Positions 1-12,520 of a stretch of DNA of 64,000 nt are shown one piece after another. Within the stretch, counting starts at the first letter, position 1; the number at the start of each line of letters is the position of its first letter. The notes beneath the pieces were generated by a model, which saw nothing but the letters and a program-made list of their open reading frames with translations, was not told the origin of the DNA and did no database searches. Source of the stretch: Nymphaea colorata (Eukaryota; Streptophyta; Magnoliopsida; Nymphaeales; Nymphaeaceae); NCBI RefSeq assembly GCF_008831285.2, contig NC_045145.1:9920802-9984801 (forward strand). Reading direction: 5' to 3'. The position numbers and the translations under genes are program-made.

Positions 1-423
1 TAAGCCAATTAGTGTTGCCTCAAGGCAATCTGGTTTCTCATATGTGACCAACAGCAGAGTATACAGGTCCAGTTGCCATGCTGTATAACTGGAAGCTTGG
101 CTGTAAAAGGAAAAGCTTCACTTTTATGGACAAAAAATTAAAAGCAATTAAATGGATAATATTTTTAAAAATTTAAATGGACAATGAAAAAATAACCAAA
201 TCTACTTCTATGGGTATTCAGAAGATAGCACAAGAAAAAGAGAAACGTCTTATGTCTCTTGTATGTAAAGATTGAGACATCTCTTAAATATTTTGCACTT
301 TGCACAATAGAAAAAAGTATATTAATTTGACATATAAGGGCAACAATTTATATGGTTATGAATGCTCATGTTTTATACTTATCAGTTTTCCTAGTGTTTG
401 ATTGTTCAATCATTTCCTTCCAG
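1..423. other. Unassigned sequence left of the transporter exon
   Basis: AT-rich sequence with no recognisable coding region. It ends in a pyrimidine-rich tract and CAG at 421-423, which acts as the acceptor for the exon at 424-495, so the right part is probably intron. An open frame over the first 88 bases could be coding but matches nothing I know. Confidence 0.3.
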
Positions 424-495
424 ATTAAGTGAGATTCAGTGGGCTGTTTTTGTTCTTCTATGTGTTGGAGTCACAACTGCACAACTCAATTCCTC
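424..495 (+). CDS. Single exon of a nucleotide-sugar transporter (CMP-sialic acid transporter-like, SLC35A type), partial
   Basis: This 72-base segment reads LSEIQWAVFVLLCVGVTTAQ and then LNSS. It fits the membrane helix after the Leu-Ser-x-x-Gln-Trp motif in nucleotide-sugar transporters of the CMP-sialic acid/UDP-galactose family, which carry nucleotide sugars into the Golgi lumen. It is bounded by a pyrimidine tract plus CAG (421-423) and a strong donor GTAAGG (496-501). The segment begins with the last base of one codon and ends with the first two of another, so it is an internal exon. I found neither the preceding exon nor the next one (the Gln-Gly-Trp helix) nearby. It may belong to a gene with long introns running beyond the window, or be a stranded or captured exon. 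The family call rests on motif recall only. Confidence 0.5.
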
Positions 496-1374
496 GTAAG
501 GCTTGTCTCTTTTACATGACTTTCATTGTCTGTACTTTTTATAGCCTGGCTGGTCTTCAATAGCAACATCTTCGTATTACCAATCTTTAAACCATGTAGC
601 ATATTATGTGTAATCATTGCTTATTTTTTAAGAACTTTGTATTTCATTTGACTTGTAAGAAAGGCGTAACTGCATTTTTTCAGAGAATGTTCAAATAATG
701 CATACCTTTCTATTTTTGTAGAATGTTCAAATTTTCAGAGCTCTTGTTTGTTTCTTTATGAAGCATTGAATAGATAAAGTACTAACTTATGAAGGAGAGA
801 ATCAACTAGTTCTTCAAGTGGCTGATGAGGTTAATCTTTGTAAAGCTATTACAAAGAACATATTTGGTGACCATCAAGTTGTTTGAAGGTTTACTTGGAT
901 TTTATTGGTTGCTGTGATGATTGACATGTTTCGATGTTTGCTGGTCACGTTTCATCTGTTCATTGATCCTATTAGAGTCATCTGCTGAACTAAAATACGT
1001 GGTAATATACTTGTGGCCCCTAGGGCCAGTTCATACGTGGTAATATGCATGTTGATGATCTAAATTGATTGTTGTTTTCCTATTGTTATTTCAATATTAG
1101 TTGGTGGCTTCTGAGGAAAGAGCACTATTTTTTGATAAAATATTAGTTGGTTGCTAGTTCACATGGCTGTGCATACTATAGGTTTTCCTTTTCATTTTTA
1201 ATCTATTGTTATAAAATGATATTCTGAATTAGTAGTCTGCTCATATAGTTCTTTTTATTCCAAATTCCGTATTGTCTAAATGCAGTTTTTCCAATTGGGA
1301 TTAGTGTTTTTTACATTTAATAATAAGAAGTAGTGCTTTTCATTTCATATTCTTTTAGATTGTAATATGTTTCT
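496..1374. other. Unassigned AT-rich sequence (intron or intergenic)
   Basis: No coding segment, RNA gene or repeat recognised. If the exon at 424-495 belongs to a live gene, this is its downstream intron; otherwise it is flank or 5' leader of the hAT element that begins near its right end. Confidence 0.3.
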
Positions 1375-2003
1375 GTCAAAATTCTTGTTCAAATAGGAGA
1401 ATAGCTTGAGCAGGAGGGAAAATTACTAGTTTGAAAAATAACAAATTTAGAAAAAAAATATCATTGATAAGGGCAAGCAAGTATGTGATTCGAGACAGAG
1501 TTCAGATGATGTCCCAATTGGAGTACATTCCTCTAATGAAACTCTTATAGATTCGTAAGACACTGAAAATGAAAGAGTTTCAATAGCTGCTCCTGAAGCA
1601 CGTATAAGTGGTGCAAAAAGATCAAGGGCAAAGACTTCTACAATATGGAATGATTTTGACAAGATCATTATAAATGGTATCAAAAAAAGAAAATGTAAGT
1701 ACTGCAGTACACTGTTTTTGATAAGTGCAGGAGGATCTACATCATCAGTGAGAAGACACAAATGTTTAACACGTTTTGGTAACAAAAAGCAAACGAATTT
1801 AAGTTTTAAATATGAGAATACTTCAGATGTCACGAAGAAGCTTATGGAACTAGGTTCCAACATCGATGCTCAATCAATAAGAAAGATAGTTGCAAAACTA
1901 GTGGCAACCGGAGAACATGCTTTTTCTATAGTGGATAATTGTTGGTTTAGGTTCCTTGTTAGGCTTGGTTTTCCTATTTGGGTGCCAGTTTCAAGAACGA
2001 CGG
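1375..2003 (+). pseudogene. hAT transposase, 5' part with BED zinc finger (interrupted)
   Basis: The frame running through 1718-2003 encodes the N-terminal part of an hAT-superfamily (RICESLEEPER/ZBED-like) transposase. A BED finger is visible at about 1,646-1,775: a Trp-Asn-Asp-Phe stretch, then Cys-Lys-Tyr-Cys, then Arg-Arg-His-Lys-Cys. It is followed by the helical region with EHAFSIVDN and VSRTT. In-frame stops upstream (for example near 1,557) show decay. The frame is broken at 2,003 by a solo LTR and resumes exactly at 4,886 with Lys-Arg-Asp-Val. The segment from about 1,345 is similar to 57,045-57,500, which gives the approximate left limit. Transposases of this type bind the element ends and catalyse cut-and-paste transposition; this copy is dead. 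Confidence 0.85.
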
Positions 2004-4880
2004 TGTTCGCACCCCACCCCTTTCTCAAAGGGTGTCATATACAAATCAGCAAAATTCTTTTAAAATTGAGGTTTTGAAAAATATTTTAATAAAAAGGGAT
2101 CCGCCCGTCGATACGAGATCCAACCGTTCCTGCCGCCTTTAACAGGGGTAATTAGACCAAGGACTAAGGATCATTTGGATCATATACGAGTTTTTGATGC
2201 AAATCTTATATGCTTATGCATTGAGGTTTTGGATTCAAGAACCAAAATTTATTTCAAATGAGTGATTTGAACTCGTTTTGAAGATTAGATGACTTTCAAG
2301 TTGGTTCAAAAACCTTTGCTTTTGTGCCATTCGATTTGAAATACACAATTCTTGAGGATTTTGAAGAGTGAAACTGAGTTCTTTATTGTGAACTCTAAAT
2401 GGTTCATGAGTTGAAATTATGATCAACTTTTGAAAAATAGCTAAGTTTCTTTAGCAAAGAAACTTGATTTTTCAATTCTTTTTTTGCCAAATCGTGTGAT
2501 TTTGGTTAGGTAGAATTCATTCTTTTTATGAAACATAGGTTCAAATTGTTAGAAAACGTGTTGTTTTTCAAATATACTTTGGCCAAAATCATGAATGAAT
2601 TGCTTGTGTTTTCTTTTGAAGTTAAGAGAAGTTTACAATTTTTTGTTGCAATATGACTTGGTCACTTTTCGCAACTCAAATTTAAATCACTTAACTTCTT
2701 GAGAATGTGCATGTAGTATCATTGATTTTGAGTAAAAGTGAATGCATGAAATGAGAAGGGAAACTATATGAAACATTCATTTTTCTCTCTCTCGTAATCT
2801 CTCAAGGTTCATTCATATGAAACATACATTCTTCACTCTTTCATAATCTCTTAAGGTCCATATTGTAATTGCACATCATACGATCTACACATAGAGATTG
2901 ATTTTAATTAACATGTAGGACTTTATCTAAATATGCTTATTATATGATTAAACATATGAATTAGAGATGTAGTCCATAAGCTTGAGACTTGACATAGAAC
3001 TATCAAAATGATGAAAAATACACAAATGATGTCAAAATCAATTTTTTTTTTTTGAAATAGATGGGAGACGTGGATGACATCCACTTTTGTCTCAAGATAG
3101 CTAAAAAAAATCAGACCTTATGTTGATTTAGATAGCTGAAAATTATGGACATTGATTCCAATAAAGAGCTCGTTTCTTAGATAGAAATGAAAAGTTAAGT
3201 GATACTTGATCTTCGCCTTCACTTGTTTTCTAAATCGAGCAATCCTAAGCAAGAATCTAAGCTTGGATTCGAGCTTAGCAAAGCTAGAAGTAGAATAACT
3301 TGCTTGCTGGAATTTGTAGTAGGAAAGAAGGCTTCTCACCACGAAAATCCTAAGTAAGGGTTCACTTAAGCACCCTAACTTAGCAAAATCAATGGAGAGA
3401 AACAAGGAAGAAAATATGAGAAAAGAGGAAAGAGTACTTGGACGAATCTCTCCTCTCTTCCTTGGCTTCTCCCTCCTAGCTCTTTGGCTGCCACAACTTA
3501 GAGAAGTGCTTGAAAATTTTGTCCCCCTCCTTGGTGGCCAAGAGAAGGCTTATATAGAGGAGGAGGTAGGTTCAACCACCTTCTTAACTCACCATGGAAA
3601 CTTGCTTAAGACCTTGAGGACTTGTAAAATGAGTTAAATAGACTTTAAAGGCTCTAATTGACCATTTCTTAGCCCATTTCCATGAGCTAGGTGGGCTAGG
3701 CTAGGTTTGGTCAACATTGATTCAGACCTAGCTTACTAACTTTGACCAAAAATTCGGACGAAAATGCCCTTGCATAGGGTTTTGCTTTATTTTGTGCTAT
3801 TTCTTTTTTTTTTTTTTAAGCTCCAAATGTCATTGAATTATGATAATTCAATTTAAATTTGAATAAAATTTGAAAATTCTATCAAATTTGACTCGAAAAG
3901 GGTATTTTCATCCATAATTTGATTGAAGACGGATTTCAACTTAATCAAACTTTCGTTTGAAAGATTGAATTTTAATTTGGTATTTGATTTATGCATTTGA
4001 CAAATCTAAATATTTATTTACCTTTCATAAACCAATTTTAGGCTCTGTAATCTCAATTTGACCATAGAAGGGCAAAATTGTTCAGATTGGTCAATTTCGA
4101 CCAATTGACGAAAGTCAAAGCTCATTTGTGAGTAGTTTGACTTTGTTTGAGATAATTTGATAAATTTGAGCCAAGAAAGCTCTTAATTGAGCTAAATGGT
4201 ACTTTGACTGAGTTTAGTCAAAGTGGGTTTGGTTCGGTCAAAGTCTATTTTCGTCCATTAATTGGATCGTGAGACAGACTTACTTTTTTGCCAAGATGAG
4301 CTCATGTTGACTGAGCCTAGCTAAGATTTGGGTGCACTATGATTGAACCTACTTGAATTAAGTGGGTTTGACCAGCCTAGTTATTGCTTTTCGAAGATTG
4401 AAAACTCTTTAAAGAGGACCTACTTAAAGAAGAGAGAGATGCATAAATGCTTCTGTTTTCCTAGGTTTTTAGTTATGATATCATTCATTTCTCCTTGAAA
4501 ATTATTTTTCATTTAATTGGGAGAAAACATTTATTTTTTTTTTAAATGGGGGGAGTGACCCTGGGGGGGCTCTTGACCACACGGGCTAGGTGGGGCCCAC
4601 ATGTGGGTCCCACATAGCATTATAGACCGAATTAGATCCAATTTTTGGATCTAAGTCAACATTTGAATTTTGCAATTGGATTTGGATTTCAAATCCTAAT
4701 TTGGACATAGTTTGAACTCGTAATCATGCATTGGGATTTGTGTCACAAGTTAAATTCATAATTCGAATGCAAGTTACATTTAGGTTTGAAATTGACTTTG
4801 AAATTGCAAAATTTCATAATTCTTTTGAGAAATTTTCACATTGCTTCAATTTTGATGTGGAAAAATTTGGGGTGTTAACA
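2004..4880 (+). mobile_element. Solo LTR (2,877 bp) inserted in the hAT transposase
   Basis: The sequence begins TGTTCGCACCCC and ends GGGGTGTTAACA, so it has TG...CA ends with short inverted termini. It is flanked by GACGG on both sides (1,999-2,003 and 4,881-4,885), the 5-bp duplication typical of LTR-retrotransposon integration. Removing the element and one GACGG restores the transposase reading frame. No internal coding region and no repeat of its own start is seen, so it is a solo LTR or less likely a non-coding LARD. LTRs this long are usual for Ty3/gypsy Tat/Ogre-type elements; that family assignment is inference. ORFs inside it (for example 3,392-3,637) look like chance frames. Confidence 0.88.
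3550..3557 (+). promoter_or_regulatory. Possible TATA box of the LTR
   Basis: TTATATAG lies about 1.55 kb into the solo LTR, just upstream of a GA-rich stretch. A TATA box in an LTR marks the U3/R boundary region. Orientation is inferred from this motif only. Confidence 0.3.
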
Positions 4881-6332
4881 GACGGTTAAGAGAGATGTCA
4901 TAAAATTATATGAAGATGAAAAGAAGAAATTGCTTCTTGTCTTGAAGGATGTTGATAAGATTGCTTTGACTACAGATATATGGACGTCAAACCAACAATT
5001 AGGATATATGGCATTAACAAAACATTTCATTGATAAAGAGTGGAATATGCAACAACGTATCATCAACTTTATCGAAGTTGAGTCACCTCATACTGGGTTA
5101 GTTTTAGCAAATGTAATTTCTAAGCACCTTGCAGAGTGAGAGATTAAAAAGAAAATAATATCTATTATAGTTGACAATGCTTCATCAAATGATGTTCTTG
5201 TCAGAAAATTAAAAGAAAACATGAAAAGGCGCGGCATCAACTTGTATTATAGAGGTAAATTTTTTCATGTGCGATGTTGTGCACATATTTTGAATCTAAT
5301 GGTACAAGATGGGTTGAGTGCCATTAAAGATAAAATCATTAGCATTAGAGATGCAGTAAAATATATCAAAGTTTCACCTTCAAGACTCCAAGGTTTTGCA
5401 ACTACAGCTAGAGAGTTGGAAATTTTAATGACAAAGAAGTTAGTGTTACATGTACCAACTCAATGGAATTCAACATATTTTATGTTGGAAACAACTCTTG
5501 CATATAAAAATGCTTTTGCAAGATATAGCATGGAAGACCCAGGCTTGGTATTGTTGCTTGAACTTGAGTATTGGGAAAAAATAGCAGTGATATGTGATTT
5601 TCTTCAAGTTTTCTATGATGTGTCTACCTTATTTTTTGGGTCATCTTATGCAACAACAAACTTGTTTTTTCTTGAAATTTGGAGAATTCAAGAAATATTA
5701 CAGGAAAATGTTAAAAATGAAGGTGGATTTATGAAGGCAATGGTAGTGAAAATGAAGGAGAAATTTGAAAAATATTGGAAATCCCGTAACTTGTTAATGA
5801 TTATTACATCCATATTAGATCCACAGGTGAAACTCACATTATCGGAATTTTTCTTTTCAAGAATTTACCAGTCAAGAGAAGAAATCTTTACAAGATGTTT
5901 ATGAAAGTTACATATGAAGTGGATGAAAATATTTCTACCACATCAACTAATTCCTCTAGTATTCAAGGTCAAGAGAGTCGAGACACACCACGTGGTGGAA
6001 GGAAACTATTTTTTAAGTTCTTAGGTAAAACTGAGAATGTTGCTTTCAGGTCACCAAATCCGAGATAGACACATATTTGGAGGACGGATTGATTAAGCAT
6101 GATGATAATGGTGATGAAGATTCTTTCAATATTTTGCAATGGTGGAAGGATAAAGAATCTAAGTATTGAATTCTTTCACAAATGACACGTGATCTGTTGT
6201 CAATTCCAATAACTTTTGTTGCTTTAGAAAAAGCTTTAGTTACAAGAGGTTGAATTGTTAATGATAGTCATAGTTTATTGATGCCAAATACAGTTGAAGC
6301 TTTGGTTTGTTTGGGTAAAGAATGATAGTGAT
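4881..6332 (+). pseudogene. hAT transposase, catalytic and dimerisation part
   Basis: Continuation of the transposase after the solo LTR. Visible landmarks: LTTDIWTSNQQLGYMALTKH (4,966-5,025, first catalytic Asp region), VDNASSND (about 5,170-5,195, second Asp), HVRCCAHILNLMVQDGL (about 5,267-5,320), PTQWNST (about 5,455-5,475), and the C-terminal dimerisation domain with NILQWWKDKES (about 6,130-6,165), the MTRDLLSIPIT block, and ALVC near 6,300. Breaks: TGA at 5,137-5,139, a frameshift near 5,890, and further stops at about 6,168, 6,252 and 6,323. No functional product is possible. The 3' untranslated part continues to about 6,430, where copia A begins. Confidence 0.9.
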
Positions 6333-6430
6333 CCAATGCATGAAGTGTTAACAAAAGTAAGTATGTTTTGAAGAAATTGTATTCATTAAATATTTTGTGA
6401 ATCATTTGTTAATTATTTTCCTTGACATGT

Positions 6431-8690
6431 CTTCCTTCATTTTGATTGAAAGGGAAGTAGCTTTCATAAAAAATAACATAATAGACTCTTCCTGTTTTGA
6501 GATTGAGGCAAAAATATCCATGATGCTTTGGAGCATAACCTAGAAATATGCATTTTTCATATTTATACACAAATTTATTTTTCATGTACCCCTACAAGCA
6601 TGGGGAACATGTGCATCAAAAAAAATTTAAGAAATTGTAATCTGGTTTGGTTTTGAACATAACTTCAAAGGGCTAAGTCCTTCAAGAGTTTTGGTGGGAA
6701 CTCTTACAGCCATGTGAAAATGATAAGATCAATACTTGTTTGGTACACAAGTTTTGGCCAACATAGTGAGACCTGTTTCAACAACATGGTGGTGACGTCT
6801 CTCAACTGCTCTGTTTTGTTCTGAAGTGTGAGGACAATAAACCCTATGTCCAATTCCATTTGATTCAAGAAAATCAATAAAACCTTGATATTCTCCAGCC
6901 CAAGCTGAATGCAGGAATTGAATTTTTGTACTTGTAACAAGCTTAGCATGCAATTTAAACTTTTGGAAAACTTCATGTAAATCTGATTTGTTCTTGAGAA
7001 GATATATCCAAGAATATTTTGAATATGCATCAACAATTAAAGCATAGTATCTATATCCATCAATACTAGTCACAGGCACAGGACCCAAACATCTGAATAA
7101 ACAATATCTAAGAATCCATGTGCTTGTGTAGAAGTCCTGTTAAAGGGTAGGCGATGACTCTTACCATTTTGATAGGCTTCACACACTTTGTGTTGCATAA
7201 AATCATCGTAACGCAAACCAAAATTATTCAATATGTTCATAATAGTTTTTAAAGCAGGATGGCCAAAGCGTCTATGCCAAGTGTCAACTGAGTCCTTGAC
7301 GCCAACATCTCTAGTGGTAAAGAAGGTATGCTTTTTCTTGTTCAGCATCAACTTGTATAGATCTTCCTCACTTTGTCTTTGAAGCAACACTTTCTTTGAG
7401 GTAAGATCCTTAACATAGCAACAGGAGGGGTGAAATTCGAAGAAAAGATTATTATGCTTAGCAAATTTGTGCACTATCATGAGGTTCTTAGAAATGTCAG
7501 TCACTTGGAGAATATCACTCATGACAAATCTATCAAAAACAATAGAAACAATATGGTTAATAGCCAAATGTGATCCGACTCCAATATGAACGTTGTTGTC
7601 GCCTTGATATTCAAAGTAGAGAGATAAATTGTTCAAGTCGTTGGTCACATGATGCGACACGTCGGAATCAGGATACCAGTTTTGACCATCAGTGGAACTC
7701 TAGTGAGGGGCCACATGATATGCTTTCGGTGCCAGTGGAGGATTGTTTTGAGCATAAGAAACAAGCTGATAGCATGTGCGCACAGAGTGACCAGGTTTTT
7801 TTGTAGATTTGGCAAGTAATACAAGGTCTATCATTTTGAGATCTGCCTCCATGACTTCTGAAATTGCTATGCTTTTCTCATCCACCATGATAAAGTGATC
7901 CTCTACGATTTTGATTTTGAGAATTGAAATTACTCTTGTTTGTCAAATTAATAGAAACATTCAGCTAAGCATATTCAACACCAGACCTTTTTATTATGTT
8001 GCATTCTTGAGTCAAGAGCAGACCATGAAGTTCTTCCAATGTCACTGGTGGAGATCGGGTCTCTATCGAAACCCTAAAGGTATGATACTCATTTGGCAAT
8101 CCTTTCAACAAATGTATGACAAGATCATCTTCATCAACAATTTTAGAGGCAATAGTTAATTGATGTGCAATAGATTTTGCATACTGAAAATACTCATCCA
8201 CTGTCTTGTTTCTTTTTTTCAGATCTTGAAGTTGGTGTCTAAGATAAATTATGCATGAACGAGAATGGGAAGCATATAATTTCTTTAAGGATGACTATAC
8301 TTAATATGTAGTTCTAAACCAATAACTTGACTCAAGACATTTTCACTTAATGAGGTAATAATCCAATGCAAAACAAGCTGATCATGCTTCAACGATAAGA
8401 TTTAATCAAGATTAATATTATCAGAGTTGCCAGCAGTTTTGGATGGACAGTGGTTGTTCCATCAATATAATCCATGATCCATGAGCCCATCAGTAATCAA
8501 GATGGGTTTGAATTGAGTAGCCCAAAACATATAATTATCTATTGTAAGTTTCATTTAGAGAAACTGAGAGAAGTTTGATGGCACCTGGTTCAATTTGAAG
8601 CTGGTGAGAAATTTTTTTGACATTGAAGAAGTCAACGATGAAGAAGATGATGCCATAGATGTCGATGGATGAAGCGAGATGATTAACCGT
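6431..8690 (-). pseudogene. Ty1/copia gag-pol remnant A (reverse transcriptase and RNase H missing)
   Basis: On the minus strand, from right to left: gag N-terminal part (about 8,690-8,230), gag core (8,201-7,965), a degenerate zinc knuckle with PGHSVRTCYQL near 7,750, the GAG-pre-integrase region (7,660-7,070, with WHRRFGHPALKT for the His-His-Cys-Cys finger) and the integrase core (7,088-6,729, YYALIVDAYSKYSW and EQNRAVERRHHHVVE). The second catalytic position of the integrase is lost: the expected Ser-Asp-x-x-Gly-Glu reads HSAWAGEY. Frames shift between segments. The element stops near 6,431, inside the integrase/reverse-transcriptase linker, so its 3' half and 3' LTR are gone. It abuts the 3' end of the hAT pseudogene. 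Confidence 0.88.
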
Positions 8691-8693
8691 GCA

Positions 8694-8705
8694 GATCTAA
8701 TATCA
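8694..8705 (-). other. Degenerate primer-binding site of copia A
   Basis: On the minus strand this reads TGATATTAGATC, a decayed form of TGGTATCAGAGC, the initiator-Met tRNA primer site used by plant copia elements. It lies between gag (left) and the LTR remnant (right), as expected. Confidence 0.55.
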
Positions 8706-9090
8706 TAATAGGAAATGAACAGAAACAATTAACGAGGTTCGGTGCTGAAATTACTTATGTCCTCAATTCTCTCTATCCTCTTCTCAACTTCATAATGAGA
8801 GATAGAGGTTCTACTATTTAAAGAATATTAATTACAACTTTAACTCCTAAATGATGGATTTGATTTTTACAATTAATTTCTTTCCAGAAATTTCCTCCAC
8901 TTGTGATGCCTATTTTTTCTCTTTCCTTAGATACATAAATTTGAGTGATATTCTTTTCTTCTGATTTTGCAGCAGCATCCTTTGATTTCTTGGCAACATA
9001 ATTGTTTGCATTATTCGTATGGCCATGCGCATAAGTTGGTTTTCTAACAATCTCACAGCTGAGGATGACAAAAACGACCTCAAGATTCAT
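8706..9090 (-). repeat. Probable 5' LTR remnant of copia A
   Basis: Sequence to the right of the primer site. The right boundary is uncertain because no second LTR exists for comparison; the change to GC-richer sequence near 9,090 is used as the limit. The minus-strand frame 8,818-9,090 is not a recognised protein. Confidence 0.4.
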
Positions 9091-10546
9091 GGCCCACCCT
9101 CAGAAAGTTTGGGGCCTCCCAGAGGAGGGCGACTTATTACATTGGTCAATCGGCCTTGATTTGAGTTTTGCAGCTCACTTGAGCCAATTAGGAGGCTTCG
9201 ATTGAAATTGATGCCCGTCCTTTTGGCTCCTCTTTGCTTGATATATAGGATGAAACCTTTAAAACAACTTTTTTCCATCAAATTTTATCATTCTATGTTA
9301 TGGAAATTTGTGTGATCCCTCTATCTGTTTTCTTCTTCTTCTTCCTCTTGATCGTGCACTTGGAAGCGATCCACCAAAACCACCATGCCACTGCTGCCCT
9401 TGTCCTCTTGCACAATCCCGCTGGTGCCTTGGTAGTCTGCCTTTCACAGCTCACCCAACTACAGAGGGATCTGCCATGAGTGAGCATGTTTCCCAGCTAT
9501 TCTCAGCAACCTGGCCCCGATCGATGGGAGGGGCTCTCCCGTGAACTAGTGAACTCTAGGCCCGATCCCACCCATCACCCATTAGATCAGTCCGGTCAAA
9601 GAAGACCTTGCTAACTTACTAGCAGAGAAGCCAAGTCTCGGATGCTGCTGGGCAAAACCAAGGAGACAACCAGCCGTACACATAGTAACGACCTTATAAT
9701 AAGTACCTGGTTCTTTCTCTTACTCTCTTGTTGTTTGTTGCCATGGCAGCGCCCTTATTCTCCTTCTGATCTCTTTTGGCACTACAGCCAAGACCACCAA
9801 CGCTTTAGCTGCTAGTAAACGCCTCCCACATGAGCTGCACTACTAGATTGGATTGCCGACCACTACTGAGCCCACTAAAGCAGCCTCAGCAACCACAAAC
9901 CCTCAACACTTGACCCCAGCTATGGCCATTGCCTGCGGTTAAGACAGCTAATGTCATCAGCTAGTTGTGTGCTAGCATCGGAGCCCTATAGCACACAGCC
10001 AGCATCCTATTATCAACATCCAATAGCGCTGCACTCATCCATGTGCCACACTTTCCACAGAATGAAAAAATGTATGTTTAATATAAATAATATACAAACA
10101 TAATTAATTATAATAAAGTATATATAATTATAAATATAAATCAATAAAATAATATTAAAATTGAGTTATCAGACTGACTCAGGCCAACCTAGCACCCAAT
10201 TTTAGAACCCTGGCTTGGGTCCGGGTGAGGCTGGGTATCAAGTACCTATTGGGTACCCAACTAAATGCCCATCCTTATATGGAGTGCATGGAAGAGCAAA
10301 TCCACAATTTGTTTGCTTTGTTGGTAGAAATATGCAACATCATGGTGCAACTATGACAATGCATAAATGGCATGACTAATGAGACCACCATGATTGTAAA
10401 TACTGACATTGAAACCCAGCCCATGCCAGATGTGACCACATATATGTGCAACAGACCATGGCACCACTGTTGGATCTTATCCATACTAGATTCTGGCAAC
10501 TGTAGTCCTTGGTCCTTGGACCAACCTCTACAACCTCAGAAGATCA
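9091..10546. other. Intergenic, no gene recognised
   Basis: Moderately GC-rich at 9,300-10,050, then AT-rich. No coding similarity seen in either direction. Around 10,200-10,277 the text GGGTACCC...AAATGCCCATCCTTA resembles the right end of GC-rich hAT MITEs such as the one at 23,413-23,717, but no matching left end was found. Confidence 0.35.
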
Positions 10547-12515
10547 TGACACCCCTTTTGGATAAAGGTTTGAGATTTTGATCTGAATTTCATGAGATCC
10601 AAATCAATATATTGATGTATGGACACCGATTCTCATAAGATCTAGGCTCAATAATCTAATTTTTGTGATCCAAATTGCATCAACTTTGTCAAATTCAAAT
10701 CCAATCTTGTACTTGATCTCAAGTCCAATATTTAAATCCAATTCATTCAAATCTAGGTCCAGTTCCTCCAAGATCCACACATCCAACCTCACTAGGATTC
10801 GGGTTTAACCTTACTAAGGTTTTTTTTAACCTAACTAGGGTTTAAGTCTAAGTTGGCTAGGTTTATAACGAGGGATTTGTCTTAGGTTAGGTCCAGGTAC
10901 ATGATTATGGACTCAATATCACATCTTGGTTCAAATATTAAGAGAAAACTAAAGTCTTAGGTAGGTTTAACACTACAGGTTAAACCTCAATCTTGAATGA
11001 ATCTATGTTTTTAAAAAAATAAGTTTGAAAGAGACCAATTTAAAAATGTGCATTCCAAAACTAGGTTTTTGAAAAATTGTATTTCCATATAATCAACTTA
11101 AGTCAAGTATATACATGACATATTATCTCATGTATATAGCTGATGATTCAAAATAAGAAACCAAAGTCTATGTGCATTTTGAGATGAATGAATGCATTAT
11201 GAAAGCAAACTACATGAATGCTCATAGTTAAGCACATCAATGGAAAACAAAACCAAGCAAGACAGTTATATATGCATGAATGACATGATATTTAGAAATG
11301 ATATAAAATTTAGATTGAAATTAGGGCATTCACTTGATAAATCAATATTAATGAGAAGGGTCATTTGCCGCAAACTCATCTCAAGCCCTAAATTCATCCA
11401 TTTGATGTCCAAATGCAGTATTTTTGAAATAATGCAAATTTAATGATGCACGAGTGCAATTAATCAAACAAACATATACTAAAACCCTAAAATGATGATT
11501 CACATGATTAATCATGTTGATTTAAAAATTTTACCATGAACAAATTTAAAATTTTTAAGTTAAAAACGAAAAATCAGATGGAAAATACCTAACTAGATCG
11601 AAAACAAAAATTTGGCCAGGTCCTAGAAAACTACAACTTAGTATGTGCAACTGACTTGATTTTTTAAAAAAAAAAATAGGTAAATAATCTTAAATTTCAC
11701 AAAATTTTGACTTAAACTAGACACATACAAAAAAGCCAGGTTTTTTTACATGTCACAAAAACTATTTTTAGTTGAAGATAGTCATTTGAATTTAGGAAAA
11801 AATCATGTTTGCAACAGCAAGTTCGATTTTCATCTAACTTAAAATTTAGCATCTCTTAAACTATATTTTAATGAAAATCCTCAAGTGTGACGACATTAAT
11901 CATGTAAATTAATCAATTAATCATATTGAATTTTAAAATAAAGCAAGAAATGACAAAATAGTAATTAAATACAAAAATAGAACGAAACAAAATAAACCAG
12001 TTATGCATGAATCAAGAACTACATGCTTGTGCATGTGTATGTGATCTAAGTAAAAGAAGAAAATTAATGGAAACCAATAGGACGTAGAAGAATAGGAGGA
12101 TGCTTACATGAAGTCCATGAGAGAGAGGGAGAGCGGGGAGAGAGAGAGGGGCAAGAAAATCAAAGAGGGAGAGAACAAGAGACTTGCCTTTTTCTTGTTT
12201 TGTTATTCTTATCTTCTTCTTCCTTCTTTTCTCCTTGCTAGACCACCTGTAAACCTCTTGGAATACTTTATAAAAACTTTTGAATTCATGCCAAAGGGAG
12301 AGAATATAAGTTAGCAAAAAAAAAAAAAAAAAAAAAAAAACTAAGTAAGCAAGAGAGAAGGGAGAGAGCATACCTTGGAAATCACACCAAAGGGGGAGAA
12401 TATGGGTTGGACGGCTCCCCAGCCCCTTTTTGTAATGCTTTTGGCTGATTTTAAGCTAATTCCAACCAATTAAAATTTTAGAAAATAAAAACAAGGATTG
12501 ATGAGGTGTTACACA
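10547..12515. mobile_element. Candidate solo LTR (about 1.97 kb)
   Basis: The left end TGACACCCCTTTTGG has the same layout as the start of the 2,004-4,880 LTR, and the right end GGTGTTACACA resembles a gypsy LTR end. The flanks GATCA (10,542-10,546) and AATCA (12,516-12,520) match at 4 of 5 positions. The interior is non-coding and contains a GA-rich tract and a poly-A run. The exact end and the imperfect duplication make this tentative. Confidence 0.3.
12316..12340 (+). repeat. Poly-A run (25 A)
   Basis: Uninterrupted A tract. Similar phrases with AAAGGGAGAGAATAT (about 12,292) and AAAGGGGGAGAATAT (about 12,388) occur on either side, suggesting a local duplication around it. Confidence 0.8.
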
Positions 12516-12520
12516 AATCA

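Noticed and set aside
1447-1863. 138-codon minus-strand frame
   Set aside because: It is antisense to the BED-finger part of the hAT transposase, which reads clearly on the plus strand.
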